A DNA stretch of 64,000 nt from an uncultured Lentisphaerota bacterium (lineage in GTDB: Bacteria; Verrucomicrobiota; Kiritimatiellia; CAIQIC01), in the NCBI GenBank assembly GCA_903896925.1, contig CAITZM010000031.1, forward strand, positions 1-64,000, in the 5' to 3' direction. The first letter of the stretch is position 1. Every line of letters begins with the position of its first letter. Positions 42,233 through 51,826 of this stretch are shown here, piece after piece. The position numbers and the translations under genes are program-made. The notes beneath the pieces were generated by a model. The model saw only the letters and a program-made list of their open reading frames with translations, did not search any database and was not told the DNA's origin.

Positions 42233-45130
42233 TCACTGGATTTCCGGCATGGCGACGGGCTGGCCGGTGAGTTGTTTCTCCTGCCCGGCGGAATCATAGA
42301 CGCCGTAGAAGATCGCATTGCAGTCAATCCAAGCGGCGAGCCGGCGGATGTCGTCATCGCTGAGTTTGACTTTGTTGTGACCCGGCGGCTCCAACAACAT
42401 CCGCATCAGGCGGCTGCGGCGGGCGCTGCGGATATCGTCCGGCGGCGTGATTTGGATCTGGTTGCGCTGTGAGTAGCGCGGCACGAGGTCTTGCGCATCG
42501 AGTTCCGGTTTCAGCCGGCGGTCTTTCCACGAGTCGGCGTTGCCGCATAACGACCAATAGGACCGGGTGAAGCCTTTCTCCGGCGTCGCGGTCAAATCGC
42601 GTTTGCCTTTCGGCGTCGCACCGCTGTGACAGCTCACGCAGTGGCGGTCCAGCACCGGTTGCACGGCCTCGACAAAGGAAAACGGCCGGCCGCCGAGCGG
42701 GCCGGGTTCGATGGTGGAGGGCGGTCGGCGCAGGGCGAGCGGCGCGTTGTTTTGGTTGGGGCGCGTCGTCCCGCCGTACTCGTGACAACCGGTGCACGCG
42801 GTGACTTCGCCGGGCTGGACGTAGGTCGAGGAGCGCATGATGCGCCGGGCAAAACCGTCCTTGTCGAGAGCTTGGAAGAGCACTTTTTTTCCGGCGGGGA
42901 GCAGGAACCGCGCAGAGCCGTCCGGCTCGACCGGCACGGTGCCGAGAATGGCCCGGCCGTTCTCCTCGCCGGCCAGCCCCATGCGCGGCTGATTGGCGAC
43001 GACGGTCGTCTTGGGGAAGATCTGGACGATGCGGATCGCAGCGATGGAACCGCGCGGGACACCATCGAGCCCTTGATAGACATCGTAGACCATCATCTCC
43101 CCGTACGGCGGAGGATTTTCCGGCAAGTGACTGGCGAGGACGGGCGGCGTGGTTCGCGCGGCGATGGGAATGGGCGTCGTCGCGCCCAGCGCCGGGTCGC
43201 GGTAGAGCAACTCGCGGTTGCCGCGCCGGTCGAGGAGATAGACCCCCAGCGCAGCATCGCGATTCGGTTCCTTCGCGTGCTCGCCTTGCATGCGGAGCCG
43301 GTAGGGACTGTAGGCCACGAGGAAATAATCTTCGGAAAGCGGCCAGGGCGCTTCGTACCATTCCAGCAGCGGGCCACGTTCGGCCTCGGGGTAGATCAAC
43401 GGCGTGACCCGCTCGACCGCCTCCGGCGCATTGAGCCCCATCGAAGGGTCGAGCAGACAGACCGGACCCGCGGTGATCGCGTGATGAGCCGCCGCGATGA
43501 ACACCAACTTGTGCGAACCCGGGATGGGTTTTGCCTGGAACGTGCAATGCGGACTCGGCAGGCCGTTGCCCCAGACGGCCATCGGGTTCGATCCGTCGGG
43601 CCGGCAGGACCAGAGATTCTGGTGTGTGACCGCATCGCGATCAATGTAGTCCCACCGCGCGAACAGAATTTGCCCCGAGTGGGAGACGGCGGGGAACCAT
43701 TCGCTGACGTCGTTGTAGGACAGCGTCTGGATGTTGCGCCCGTCGCGGTCGGCGCGATGCAGGGTGTAGCTGTGCCAGCGCGGGCTGTACTCCGGGCCGA
43801 AACAGCGCGAGTAGCTTTTGCGCCGCGTCGAGACAAACACGAGGCCGCCCTCGGGCAGATACTCGGCCATCAGGTCGTCATAGGGACCGCTCGTGAGTTG
43901 GCGCAGGCCGGTGCCGTCCACGCCGATTTCGTACAGGTGATAATAGCGCTCATCCGCCCCGGCCTCGTTCACCGGCAGCGACGTGGGCGCCGGCGTCTTC
44001 GCATCGCACGCGACGAAGGCAAACAGAATTTTTTTCCCGTCGCAGCTCAAACGCGGTTCGAGGAAACTCCCCATCGGCAGTTGGCTGCCCAGGATGTTCC
44101 GCGTCGCCAGCGCATAGCCCGGCTTGCGTAACGCAAAAAGTCCGCCGCCCCCGCGCTGCCGCCAGCCGAAGTACTGCGCGACCTCGTGACTCCACGACGG
44201 CATCGCCCGCTTGCAGAGCAACACTTCATCGAACTTCAACAACGGATTTCCGAGCGCCAACTCCCGCTTACACAGGCGGACCTCCAGATAACGCGAACAC
44301 CATGCGTCGAGCGTATCGGGCGCACCGCTGTCGAGAGCTGCCGGCGGCGGAACGCCCAGACTGCCCGCCAGTGCGCGGGCGCGGGCGAGATGGTTGCTGA
44401 CGGCGCTCTCGTAGGACTTTGAGGTGTCATCAAGTTTATCTTCGCGCCACCACGCCTCCAACACCATGGCCAGCAACGCCGGCTCGGTCTGCGGCGCCAG
44501 TTGGGGGGCCAACTTTGTCAGCGCCGCTTGCAGCGCCGGGCTGACGGTGACTTCCTCCGACGCCGGCGCTGCCGTGACAATCGCCGGCGCCATCGGGCCC
44601 GATCCTTCCATCTCGTAGAACCAGTTGCCCGCGCCTTGTTTCTTTGCCGCGAAACCCGCCGATGCCTGAAACTTTTCGCCGTCGGCATACGCGACGACGG
44701 GGTCCCAGCCCGTCGTGTCACAACCGTAATTGCCGCGCTTGTGAACGATGAATCGCAAAGCGTCGCCCTGCTTCACATCGAGCGTCAACTTCGGCTCGAC
44801 GCCTTTGTCGTCCTTGCCCTCGATCTCCACCTTCCAGATTTCGCTGTCGTTGTGGCGGATGAAAGCGCGAATGCCGTCGCCGCTGAGATGCAACTTGAAC
44901 ACACGGCCCGAGATCGTCACGCGCCCGTCGCGCGGCGCGCTGAAGCGGCGCACGCTGGGCGTTTCTTGACCAGGGTGGTGCCAGTCCTTGCCAACGCGCG
45001 TCCAATCCGGCCCCGTCCAGAACGTCGAGCCGTACCACTCCGCCTCGCGATAAACCAGCGGCGTGTATTGGGTCGGGGCTGCGACAGCAGCCATGGTGAG
45101 GAATAGAAAAACTGCGAAGGGGTGTTTCAT
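42233..45130 (-). CDS. HzsA-like PD40/cytochrome protein with N-terminal beta-sandwich domain
   Basis: The predicted 965-residue secreted protein starts MKHPFAVFLFLTMAAVAAPTQ; AAAGGA precedes this ATG at good spacing, so the upstream in-frame ATG at 45148 is not used. Residues about 25-180 form a beta-sandwich of the PA14/CBM kind (VRRFSAPRDGRVTISGRVFKLHL, VKQGDALRFIVHKRGNYG, TTGWDPVVAY). A helical region (NPLLKFDEVLLCKR), a PD40 propeller (DDLMAEYLPEGGLVFVSTRRK) and the HzsA-like part with CTGCH (779-783) and CVSCH (831-835) follow. It starts 18 bp after the scar ORF and is a full-length member of the operon. The substrate is unknown. Confidence 0.85.
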   Translation of the reverse strand: MKHPFAVFLFLTMAAVAAPTQYTPLVYREAEWYGSTFWTGPDWTRVGKDWHHPGQETPSVRRFSAPRDGRVTISGRVFKLHLSGDGIRAFIRHNDSEIWKVEIEGKDDKGVEPKLTLDVKQGDALRFIVHKRGNYGCDTTGWDPVVAYADGEKFQASAGFAAKKQGAGNWFYEMEGSGPMAPAIVTAAPASEEVTVSPALQAALTKLAPQLAPQTEPALLAMVLEAWWREDKLDDTSKSYESAVSNHLARARALAGSLGVPPPAALDSGAPDTLDAWCSRYLEVRLCKRELALGNPLLKFDEVLLCKRAMPSWSHEVAQYFGWRQRGGGGLFALRKPGYALATRNILGSQLPMGSFLEPRLSCDGKKILFAFVACDAKTPAPTSLPVNEAGADERYYHLYEIGVDGTGLRQLTSGPYDDLMAEYLPEGGLVFVSTRRKSYSRCFGPEYSPRWHSYTLHRADRDGRNIQTLSYNDVSEWFPAVSHSGQILFARWDYIDRDAVTHQNLWSCRPDGSNPMAVWGNGLPSPHCTFQAKPIPGSHKLVFIAAAHHAITAGPVCLLDPSMGLNAPEAVERVTPLIYPEAERGPLLEWYEAPWPLSEDYFLVAYSPYRLRMQGEHAKEPNRDAALGVYLLDRRGNRELLYRDPALGATTPIPIAARTTPPVLASHLPENPPPYGEMMVYDVYQGLDGVPRGSIAAIRIVQIFPKTTVVANQPRMGLAGEENGRAILGTVPVEPDGSARFLLPAGKKVLFQALDKDGFARRIMRSSTYVQPGEVTACTGCHEYGGTTRPNQNNAPLALRRPPSTIEPGPLGGRPFSFVEAVQPVLDRHCVSCHSGATPKGKRDLTATPEKGFTRSYWSLCGNADSWKDRRLKPELDAQDLVPRYSQRNQIQITPPDDIRSARRSRLMRMLLEPPGHNKVKLSDDDIRRLAAWIDCNAIFYGVYDSAGQEKQLTGQPVAMPEIQ

Positions 45131-45148
45131 GGTTGTTCCTTTCGTCAT

Positions 45149-45292
45149 TTAATCATCCGTTCCAAGCATTGGAACTCCCGGCAAGTTGCGGCCCGCGCGC
45201 AGCGCAGCCAGCGGCGCGGGCAACAGGGCGGCGAGCGCCGGGCGCAGCGAGACGGCCCGCCGCAAGCGGGCAACTGTGAGGTCGGCTTTCAT
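45149..45292 (-). pseudogene. 47-codon duplicated signal-peptide ORF (duplication scar)
   Basis: The ORF reads MKADLTVARLRRAVSLRPAL and then diverges. A 61-bp stretch (45221-45281) matches 47704-47764, the sequence coding the signal peptide of the upstream gene, at 59 of 61 bases. Its ATG overlaps the upstream gene's TGA (ATGA). This looks like the start of a lost tandem copy or a copied repeat that carries a start codon. It contains GTTCCAAGCATTGGAAC (45159-45175). It is probably not a functional protein. Confidence 0.55.
45159..45175. repeat. TTCCAA-N3-TTGGAA palindrome
   Basis: GTTCCAA and TTGGAAC pair perfectly around GCA. It belongs to the same motif family as the hairpins at 42138-42192 and lies at the end of the scar ORF, upstream of the 965-residue gene's start. 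Confidence 0.55.
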
Positions 45293-47775
45293 GGTTTTGG
45301 ATGCTTGTCTGTTTCTCCGACGGCTGCCGCGACCGGCTTTTCTCCGGTCAATTGCTGATAGCCCGCCGTCTCGTGTTCGGTGCCGGTGGGGTCGCCCAGC
45401 GCGGAGGCCAACGTCGGCACGGGACGGAAGTTCGGGTGGTCTTTGTAGATCAGGTTCCGCCGGCCGAAGTAGCTGCCGTAGTAGGGGCCGTTCGCGTCGG
45501 CCCACGTGATGAGGCGGAGCAGTTCGTCCTGCGACAATTTCACATCGTGATGCGGGCCGCGCGCGTTTGCGATGAATTTGCTCGCGTGCGAGCCGAGCGC
45601 GCGAGCCGGCAGCGGCGTGACGCTGGTGAACTGCGGCTGGTTGCCTTTGGGGCCCACGAACTCCGTGACGTAGCTCAGCAGGTTCCCTTTCATGAGGTTC
45701 TCATAGGAGCGATTGAAAAATGGGGTCAGCGCACCGGTCAGGTCAAGCCCGCCTTTGGGTTGGTCGCCGCCGTGGCAGCGCACGCAATGCCGGTCGAGCA
45801 CCGGCTGCACATCGCTGATATAGTGGATCGGCCGCGGCGCCGTCTCGCCCGGTTGCGGCGCGGGCGCTACGGCCGGTTTCATCAACGCGAGCAGCCGTCC
45901 GCCGGCCGGCGGCGGCGACGACGCCCGCTCGTGGCAGCCGACGCAGCCGCGGGATTCACCGGGTTGGAGGTTTACGAACGTCCGCATCCGCTGGATCTCC
46001 ATGAAGTTTCCGTCGAGCGCCTGAAGAAAGATATTCCGGCGCGCCGGCACGGTGAAGTGCGCCGAGCCATCTTCGTACACAGGCACGATGCCGTGGTTCA
46101 CCTTTACGAAGATGTGCGCATACAGGCTGATCGGAACATGCTGGCCGACGGCTGTGTCATCCGGCCAGAAGCGGTGCGCCGACCACGGCCGCGGCACCTG
46201 CTCCAACACACGCAAATATTTCACCGTGCCATGCGCCACGCCTTCGAGACCACGATAGACGTCGGTCAGGATCAGCGTGCCCGTGTTCGCCGGCGGCGCG
46301 GCCTGTTCGCGGATCGGCGTCAGCACCGGCGGCGTTTTCCGCGCGCGGAGCGGCAGCGGTTGCCAGCAGGAGATGGCCGGGTCGCTGTGGATGCGCACGC
46401 GGTTGCCGAACACGTCCACCAGCCACAAGCCGTAAGCGGACGGATGCCCCCACGGCTGGTCGGGATTGCAGTCCACCAGGAAATATTTCCCCGCGCCGGC
46501 ATTCGTCTCGGGATCGACCAGCGGATACGGCTCCGAGAAAAGCGGACCTCTGTGGTCGGCCACCCATTGGCCGTTGCGCAGGTGCGCAAACTTCTCGCCG
46601 TACGCGCCGGTCTGTTCGCGCATCAAGGTCGGACTGGCCCGCGTGTCGGGCGTCAGCGAGCGGAGGGGCTCCAGCGTGTTGACCGGCTTGCTGATGTCCA
46701 CCAGCAGGATCGGCCCGACCGCGAACGGATGATGGAACGTGCCCGTGCAGACGAAGAGGTTGTTCCGGCCGGGGATCGCGCGGCCGTGGACGAACACCAT
46801 CGGGTCCTCGATGTCATCGCCATACACCTCGCTGCTGCCCGACCCGTCCGGCCGCATCGCCCACAGCGCCTGCACCGCGATAACGCCCTTGTCCACATAT
46901 TCCCAGCGCGTATAGAGGATGCGCCCGTCGTTCATCACGCTCGGCGTGGACTCGCTGAGCGCGCCCTCGGAAAGCCGCCGCAGATGCTGGCCGTCGGCAT
47001 CCACGCGATGGAGCAGGTTCACCGCAAGATCGTCGGCCACATCGCACAGCACGCCGCGCTCGCACCGCGCGGACGCGAACGCGATGCCGCCGTCGGGCAG
47101 GTAGCACGGCTGAAAATCGTCCGTGGTGTGGTAGTAGGGACTTTTCGGTTTATGGAACCGCGCCACGCGTTGCGCCTCGTCGGGCGGATCGAAGGTGAGC
47201 TGCCGCAGCCCCGTGCCATCCACGCGCGCCTCAAACAACCGGAATGCCTTGCCGGGTGCGCTCTTATAGCCGAAGACGACGCGTTGACCGTCGAACGACA
47301 AGTCGTAGCGGTCGGTGATGCCGTCGCGCAATTGCGGCAACAACTCGGTCACCGTGCCGTCCGGCAGCGACAACACGCACAGCCCGCCGCCGAACTTCGT
47401 CGCCCGCATGAACTCCGCGTAATACCAACCCGGCGTGTAGGTCTGGCGTTTCACGAAGAGCAGTTTGCCGGGCGAGAGCAGCGGATTGCCCGCCACGAGC
47501 GCGTCGAACTTCAGCTGCTCGACGGCATTGCTTGTCGCCGCCGTTTCGCCCTGCTTGTTCAAAGCTTCCCAGCGCGCCCGAAACTCCTCCGCGCGGTAAC
47601 GCTGCGGAAACGAAGCGGCCAGATCATCCATCGCCGCGCGCAATGCATCGAGACCCTGGCGCGGCGCGCGCTCCTCCGCCGCCGCGTGAGCGGACACCGC
47701 CAGCAGCAGGGCGGCGAGCGCCGGGCGCAGCGAGACGGCCCGCCGCAGGCGGGCAACTGTGAGGATGCGTTTCAT
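45289..47775 (-). CDS. HzsA-like PD40/cytochrome protein (828 residues)
   Basis: The predicted secreted protein starts MKRILTVARLRRAVSLRPAL with a signal ending near AHAAAEE. A helical region (MDDLAASFPQRYRAEEF, VAGNPLLSPGKLLFVKR) precedes a PD40 propeller (DGQRVVFGYKSAPGKAFRLFEA, QPCYLPDGGIAFASARCE, PSVMNDGRILYTRWEY) and the HzsA-like region (VYEDGSAHFTVPARRNIFLQALD) with CVGCH (611-615) and CVRCH (664-668). The C-terminal part (GSYFGRRNLIYKDHPNFRPVPTLASA) matches the 1195-residue neighbour but has no LamG domain after it, so the two are closely related. Its stop overlaps the scar ORF. Its start is 26 bp behind the beta-helix gene. Confidence 0.85.
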   Translation of the reverse strand: MKRILTVARLRRAVSLRPALAALLLAVSAHAAAEERAPRQGLDALRAAMDDLAASFPQRYRAEEFRARWEALNKQGETAATSNAVEQLKFDALVAGNPLLSPGKLLFVKRQTYTPGWYYAEFMRATKFGGGLCVLSLPDGTVTELLPQLRDGITDRYDLSFDGQRVVFGYKSAPGKAFRLFEARVDGTGLRQLTFDPPDEAQRVARFHKPKSPYYHTTDDFQPCYLPDGGIAFASARCERGVLCDVADDLAVNLLHRVDADGQHLRRLSEGALSESTPSVMNDGRILYTRWEYVDKGVIAVQALWAMRPDGSGSSEVYGDDIEDPMVFVHGRAIPGRNNLFVCTGTFHHPFAVGPILLVDISKPVNTLEPLRSLTPDTRASPTLMREQTGAYGEKFAHLRNGQWVADHRGPLFSEPYPLVDPETNAGAGKYFLVDCNPDQPWGHPSAYGLWLVDVFGNRVRIHSDPAISCWQPLPLRARKTPPVLTPIREQAAPPANTGTLILTDVYRGLEGVAHGTVKYLRVLEQVPRPWSAHRFWPDDTAVGQHVPISLYAHIFVKVNHGIVPVYEDGSAHFTVPARRNIFLQALDGNFMEIQRMRTFVNLQPGESRGCVGCHERASSPPPAGGRLLALMKPAVAPAPQPGETAPRPIHYISDVQPVLDRHCVRCHGGDQPKGGLDLTGALTPFFNRSYENLMKGNLLSYVTEFVGPKGNQPQFTSVTPLPARALGSHASKFIANARGPHHDVKLSQDELLRLITWADANGPYYGSYFGRRNLIYKDHPNFRPVPTLASALGDPTGTEHETAGYQQLTGEKPVAAAVGETDKHPKP

Positions 47776-47801
47776 GGTCGTGGTTTTGAAAAGGTTTCGT
47801 T

Positions 47802-49196
47802 TCACCGAATCCAAAGGCCTTTCCCCTTGCCGCCGCGCGGCGTGGTCTTTGGGTAGTCGGGGTTTAGTTTCTGCTCGATGACGTGAACGACGCGCTCGAT
47901 AGGCAGATCGTTCTGCGAGTCGCGCGTGCAGACGCCGGAGACGGTGAGGTTTCGCACGGTGCAGTCGAGGTCGGGGGAGAAGATTTCGCGCCAGCGTGCC
48001 GGATCGGCGCCCGGACCTCCCTTGTAGGTCATGGACTTGGGGCCGATGGCCAGAAGGTGCCACGCGGGGGTGAGCGGATGATGCACCCGAACGTTTTGAA
48101 TCGAAAGGCCGTCGGTGTCGGCGTGCAGTTCGATTTTTCCGGGTCGGTTGAAGGTGAGATCTTCAAACCGAAGGTTGCGCATGTGGCCGACACCTACACT
48201 GAAGTCTTTGTCGCGGCCTAGTTCGAGGTTCGGCTGGTCGTAGAGCTTGAACTCGCGGATGTCGGTGACGCGGCGGATCGTGATATCGTGGATGGGACAG
48301 TCGAGCGTTGTGCCGTCGTCGAAACGTTTCATGCCGGAGAGCAGGCGGATGGCATCGGTGCCGCGTTTGTCATCGGGCGCGCCGGTGACGTCCTCGATGA
48401 CGATGTCGTGAATCGGGCCGTAGCTGGGCGCGTAATTTTTCCACTCCCACGCGTTCAGCGCGACCGTGTCATCCCCCGAAGCGCCTCGCACGCGGCGGAT
48501 GACGCCGTGGCTCGCCGGGCCGTTGACGTGGACGCCATCGCGGCCATGACGGTCCAGCGTGAGGCCGTCCACGGTGAACTCGTGCGCATTCGCCAGATGC
48601 AGGGCAAAAGCCCTGCTCTGCCGGACGGTGAGGTTGCGGACGGTCACGCGCCGGACGTTGTTCAACAGGATGACGCCGTGCGTGCCGGGCACGGGCTGCT
48701 GTCTAGCCGACGCGCCGCGCTGGTTGCCGTTGTGGCCCTGCGCCCCATTCGCCAGCGTGGTCCAGATGCCGCCTGCGATGGTGATGTCGGTGTCGGGCTG
48801 TGTGTCGGCGGGCACAGGCCGGTCAGAAAAGCCTCGGATGTTCGCGTTGCGTACCATGCAGGTGTTGCAACCGGGCTTGAGGCGAATCTCGGCCCTAGGA
48901 TCGGCGACGAGTTGTTGCCCGGACTTCAGCGCGAGCGGGCCGTCGAGGTAGTAAGGCTTCTCCCGCGCCGGAATGTGCAGCGCTCCCTGTGCGTCCAGCG
49001 CCGCCTGCATCGCCGCCGTCCACACTTCGGCGGTGACGGAGCGTGTTTCGACTTTCCCGGAAGCGTCCGGCCATTGCTCCGTCCACGTTTCCGTGCGGAC
49101 AAGCTGTTGCCACGCGTTCAAAGGCTGCTCCGCAGCAGACAGCGTGGCCAGCGGGGCGAGCAGCAGGGCGGCGAGGAGGATGCGGGTGGGGTTCAT
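47802..49196 (-). CDS. Secreted right-handed parallel beta-helix protein (GH28/pectate-lyase-like)
   Basis: The 464-residue protein has a signal peptide (MNPTRILLAALLLAPLATLSA) and a linear series of beta-helix rungs (HGVILLNNVRRVTVRNLTVRQ, HEFTVDGLTLDRHGRDGVHV, HGVIRRVRGASGDDTVALNA, IHDITIRRVTDIREFKLY, LRFEDLTFNRPGKIELHADT). GDD at 241-243 and RDGVHVNG at 219-226 recall the acidic residues of GH28 polygalacturonases, although a full GH28 signature is not visible, so another beta-helix lyase or epimerase is possible. The ATG overlaps the stop of the upstream cytochrome gene (ATGA). It is the only obvious carbohydrate-active enzyme in the operon and hints that the operon handles a uronic-acid-type glycan. 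Confidence 0.8.
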   Translation of the reverse strand: MNPTRILLAALLLAPLATLSAAEQPLNAWQQLVRTETWTEQWPDASGKVETRSVTAEVWTAAMQAALDAQGALHIPAREKPYYLDGPLALKSGQQLVADPRAEIRLKPGCNTCMVRNANIRGFSDRPVPADTQPDTDITIAGGIWTTLANGAQGHNGNQRGASARQQPVPGTHGVILLNNVRRVTVRNLTVRQSRAFALHLANAHEFTVDGLTLDRHGRDGVHVNGPASHGVIRRVRGASGDDTVALNAWEWKNYAPSYGPIHDIVIEDVTGAPDDKRGTDAIRLLSGMKRFDDGTTLDCPIHDITIRRVTDIREFKLYDQPNLELGRDKDFSVGVGHMRNLRFEDLTFNRPGKIELHADTDGLSIQNVRVHHPLTPAWHLLAIGPKSMTYKGGPGADPARWREIFSPDLDCTVRNLTVSGVCTRDSQNDLPIERVVHVIEQKLNPDYPKTTPRGGKGKGLWIR

Positions 49197-51826
49197 GGTG
49201 TGTTCGTGTCTTTTTTAGCTCTCGGCTGCACTCCGGCGTCGTAAATCTTCCGCCCCTCGGCCAGGGCCTGTCGCCGGTTCTGCTCCCGCTCGTGCAGGGC
49301 CTGATATTTAGCTTCCCGCGCCTGATGCTCTTCGCATGGACGGAAACCCGGCAGGTCGGCTTCCGGGTTCTTGCGCAGCTCCTCCTGCCCGGCCCGGAGG
49401 ATGGCCAGCGCCTCGCGATACGCTTCGCCCGCCTTGTCGAGCTTCCGCAGGCAAGGGCTTAGTTCCGGGCGGTTGAACGAAAGCCACAGCCGATGCGTCG
49501 CGTGGGTGGGATTCCTCTCGCCACCACGCACCTTGATGCCAGTCAGTTTTTCCAGCCGGCTCGCTTGCGCTTCCGAAATCGGCGCGCGTCCGGCGACGTT
49601 GGTCGGATGCGAGCAGGCGTAGTCGGGATAATACGGGCCGCCGATGTCGATCCACGTCACGATCCGGTCCAGCTCTTCCGGCGAGAGTGCGACTTGATGG
49701 TGGCCGCGTTTCAGTTGCTCGACCAGCCGGCTGCGAGACGAGCCGATGGCATACGCCGGATTCAGCGGCGCCAGCCCCAGTCCCACCGTGTTGAGCTGCG
49801 CATTGGTCTGGCCCCAGTTTTGGAACAGCTCCACATAGGAGGCGTTGAACACCAGTTCCTTGTCGCCCGCCAGCACCAGCTTCTCTCCCGCCGGCTTGCC
49901 GAAGTCGTGACAGCTCACGCAATGCTTGTCCCAGATCGGTTGAATCTCTTTCACGTATCCGAACGAACGAACCGGGCCATGCCAGCCGGTCAGCTTGCTG
50001 GGCGGGCGCCGAAGGGCCAGCGTGTTTTCCCGCGGTGGACGTATTGCCAGCCGGTCATCATGGCAGCCGAGGCACGCCTGCGTCTCGCCGGGCTGCACCT
50101 GCGCGCCGGAGCGCATCGTCGCCACCAGCATCCCGCTGCGGTCGAGCAACTGGAAATAGATAAACCGCTCCGCCGGCACCTCGAAATTCGCCGAGCCGTC
50201 CGCCTCCACCGGCACCGTGCCCAGAATCCGCTTCACCTCGAAACCCGCCCACGATATCGCCGGGCGATTCAGCGTGCCGCCAGATTGTGCTGCCGTCACG
50301 AACTGGGCACAGTCCCAGAGCGGAGAGGTCCAGACCCGTTTCTCCACCGATTCCACCACGCGCAGGCTCGCCACCTCGCCGCGGCGGACGCCCTGCATGT
50401 GCGTGCCCTGATAGACATCCGACACATACAGCTTCCCCGTGGCGCTCTTGTAATCGCGCCGCTCCGGCAGCAGCGGCGGACGCGGATGCGCCGCCAACGG
50501 CATCGGGTCGAAACAGCCCGGCTGCTCCGTGTGCAACAGTATCTCGTTGCCGAACGTATCCACCAGATACAGCCCCATCACCAGTTCGTCCATATCTGTG
50601 GAACTCTTGATTTTCTTGTCGGCAGGCAGGGCGTTGACATTGTGCGACACCAAAAAATATTTCCCGCCCGTTCCGGTGCGCGGGTCAACCAGCGGAAACG
50701 GATCTTCGTAGCGTGAAAACAGCGGACGGAAACTGTCGCACATGAACGCGGCCACATTCCTGACCAGCGACCTGGCGCTCGCGGGCCAGATGCGTACCAC
50801 CGCCTCCGCGTTGTCCAGCCCCTTGCTCCGGTCAATGATTGCCAGCGCGCCCCACGGGCGGTCGTGGCAGGAGCCGAAAATGCACACCGCCTTGTCCGTC
50901 CCGGGGATGGCCCGGCCGTCGAACACCGCGGGCGGACTGGCCATGTTGTTCTTCCAGTAAAGCGCGTGGCTCGTCCCGTCCGGATTGACCGTCCACAGCC
51001 CCTGCGCGTCGCCGAAATTGCGGTCCACGTATTCCCAGCGGTAATACAACACCCGCCCATCGGGCAGCAGGCTGGCGTGCCCCTCGAACAACGTGCTCTT
51101 GCCGATCTGGAGGATGTTCGCGCCGTCGCCATCCATGCGGTGGAGGTTCGCCATGATGTGCATGTTGCAGTGGCAGTACTTCGGCTCGCGCGTGCTGGAG
51201 AAGATGATCTTTCCGTCGGGCAGATAAACCGGATCAATGTCCGTTGCGTCGCGCCCGTTCGTCAGCCGTCGCAGACTGCCCGGCACGACGGTATGCCCCT
51301 TTTGCGGATCAACCTCCAACTCGTAGATCGAATAGTTCTCATCGCGCGCCTTGCGCATCGAAAAGATGATCTTGCGCCCGTCAAAATGCACCTCCGGGTC
51401 GCGCACCAAGCCTTCGGGACCGGGATCGAGCAACACGGCAGTCCGTCCGGTGACCGGGTCGAGCAGCTTCAGCGCGCCACCGGGCCGGTATTTGTTGCAG
51501 TTCGGCTCGCCCGTGTGAAAGATGGTCTCGGTGTTGTGATGGTCCGACAGGTATTGTGCCCGCACGACAAAAAGTATCGGCTGCGCCTTCACGAGCGGAT
51601 TGGCCAGCGCAATCTCCCGCTGCAACGCCAGCAGCTCATCGGGCGCCTTGCGGGACTGCGCCTGCTCCAGTCGCAAGAGAAACTCATCCGCCCGCGTGAA
51701 CTGCTCGGGATATGACGCCCGCAAGTCCGCAATCATCGCCCGCAATGCCGCCGCGTTGGTGTCAGCTGACCAGGTCGTCAGCGGGGCCAGCAGCAGGGCG
51801 GCAAGGGCGAGGAGTGCGTGTTTCAT
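49193..51826 (-). CDS. HzsA-like PD40/cytochrome protein (877 residues)
   Basis: The secreted protein starts MKHALLALAALLLAPLTTWSAD. A helical segment (LRASYPEQFTRADEFLLRLEQ, LANPLVKAQPILFVVR), a PD40 propeller (EVHFDGRKIIFSMRKARDENY, DPVYLPDGKIIFSSTREPKYC, ASLLPDGRVLYYRWEY) and the HzsA-like region (GTVPVEADGSANFEVPAERFIYFQLLD) follow in order. CLGCH (585-589) and CVSCH (636-640) bind c-type haem. After the haem region it carries a charged tail rich in Glu, Lys and Arg (about 780-877: LRAGQEELRKNPEADLPG) not seen in the paralogues. The ATG overlaps the iclR stop, so it is co-translated with the regulator, as expected for a sensor-driven operon. Confidence 0.85.
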   Translation of the reverse strand: MKHALLALAALLLAPLTTWSADTNAAALRAMIADLRASYPEQFTRADEFLLRLEQAQSRKAPDELLALQREIALANPLVKAQPILFVVRAQYLSDHHNTETIFHTGEPNCNKYRPGGALKLLDPVTGRTAVLLDPGPEGLVRDPEVHFDGRKIIFSMRKARDENYSIYELEVDPQKGHTVVPGSLRRLTNGRDATDIDPVYLPDGKIIFSSTREPKYCHCNMHIMANLHRMDGDGANILQIGKSTLFEGHASLLPDGRVLYYRWEYVDRNFGDAQGLWTVNPDGTSHALYWKNNMASPPAVFDGRAIPGTDKAVCIFGSCHDRPWGALAIIDRSKGLDNAEAVVRIWPASARSLVRNVAAFMCDSFRPLFSRYEDPFPLVDPRTGTGGKYFLVSHNVNALPADKKIKSSTDMDELVMGLYLVDTFGNEILLHTEQPGCFDPMPLAAHPRPPLLPERRDYKSATGKLYVSDVYQGTHMQGVRRGEVASLRVVESVEKRVWTSPLWDCAQFVTAAQSGGTLNRPAISWAGFEVKRILGTVPVEADGSANFEVPAERFIYFQLLDRSGMLVATMRSGAQVQPGETQACLGCHDDRLAIRPPRENTLALRRPPSKLTGWHGPVRSFGYVKEIQPIWDKHCVSCHDFGKPAGEKLVLAGDKELVFNASYVELFQNWGQTNAQLNTVGLGLAPLNPAYAIGSSRSRLVEQLKRGHHQVALSPEELDRIVTWIDIGGPYYPDYACSHPTNVAGRAPISEAQASRLEKLTGIKVRGGERNPTHATHRLWLSFNRPELSPCLRKLDKAGEAYREALAILRAGQEELRKNPEADLPGFRPCEEHQAREAKYQALHEREQNRRQALAEGRKIYDAGVQPRAKKDTNTP

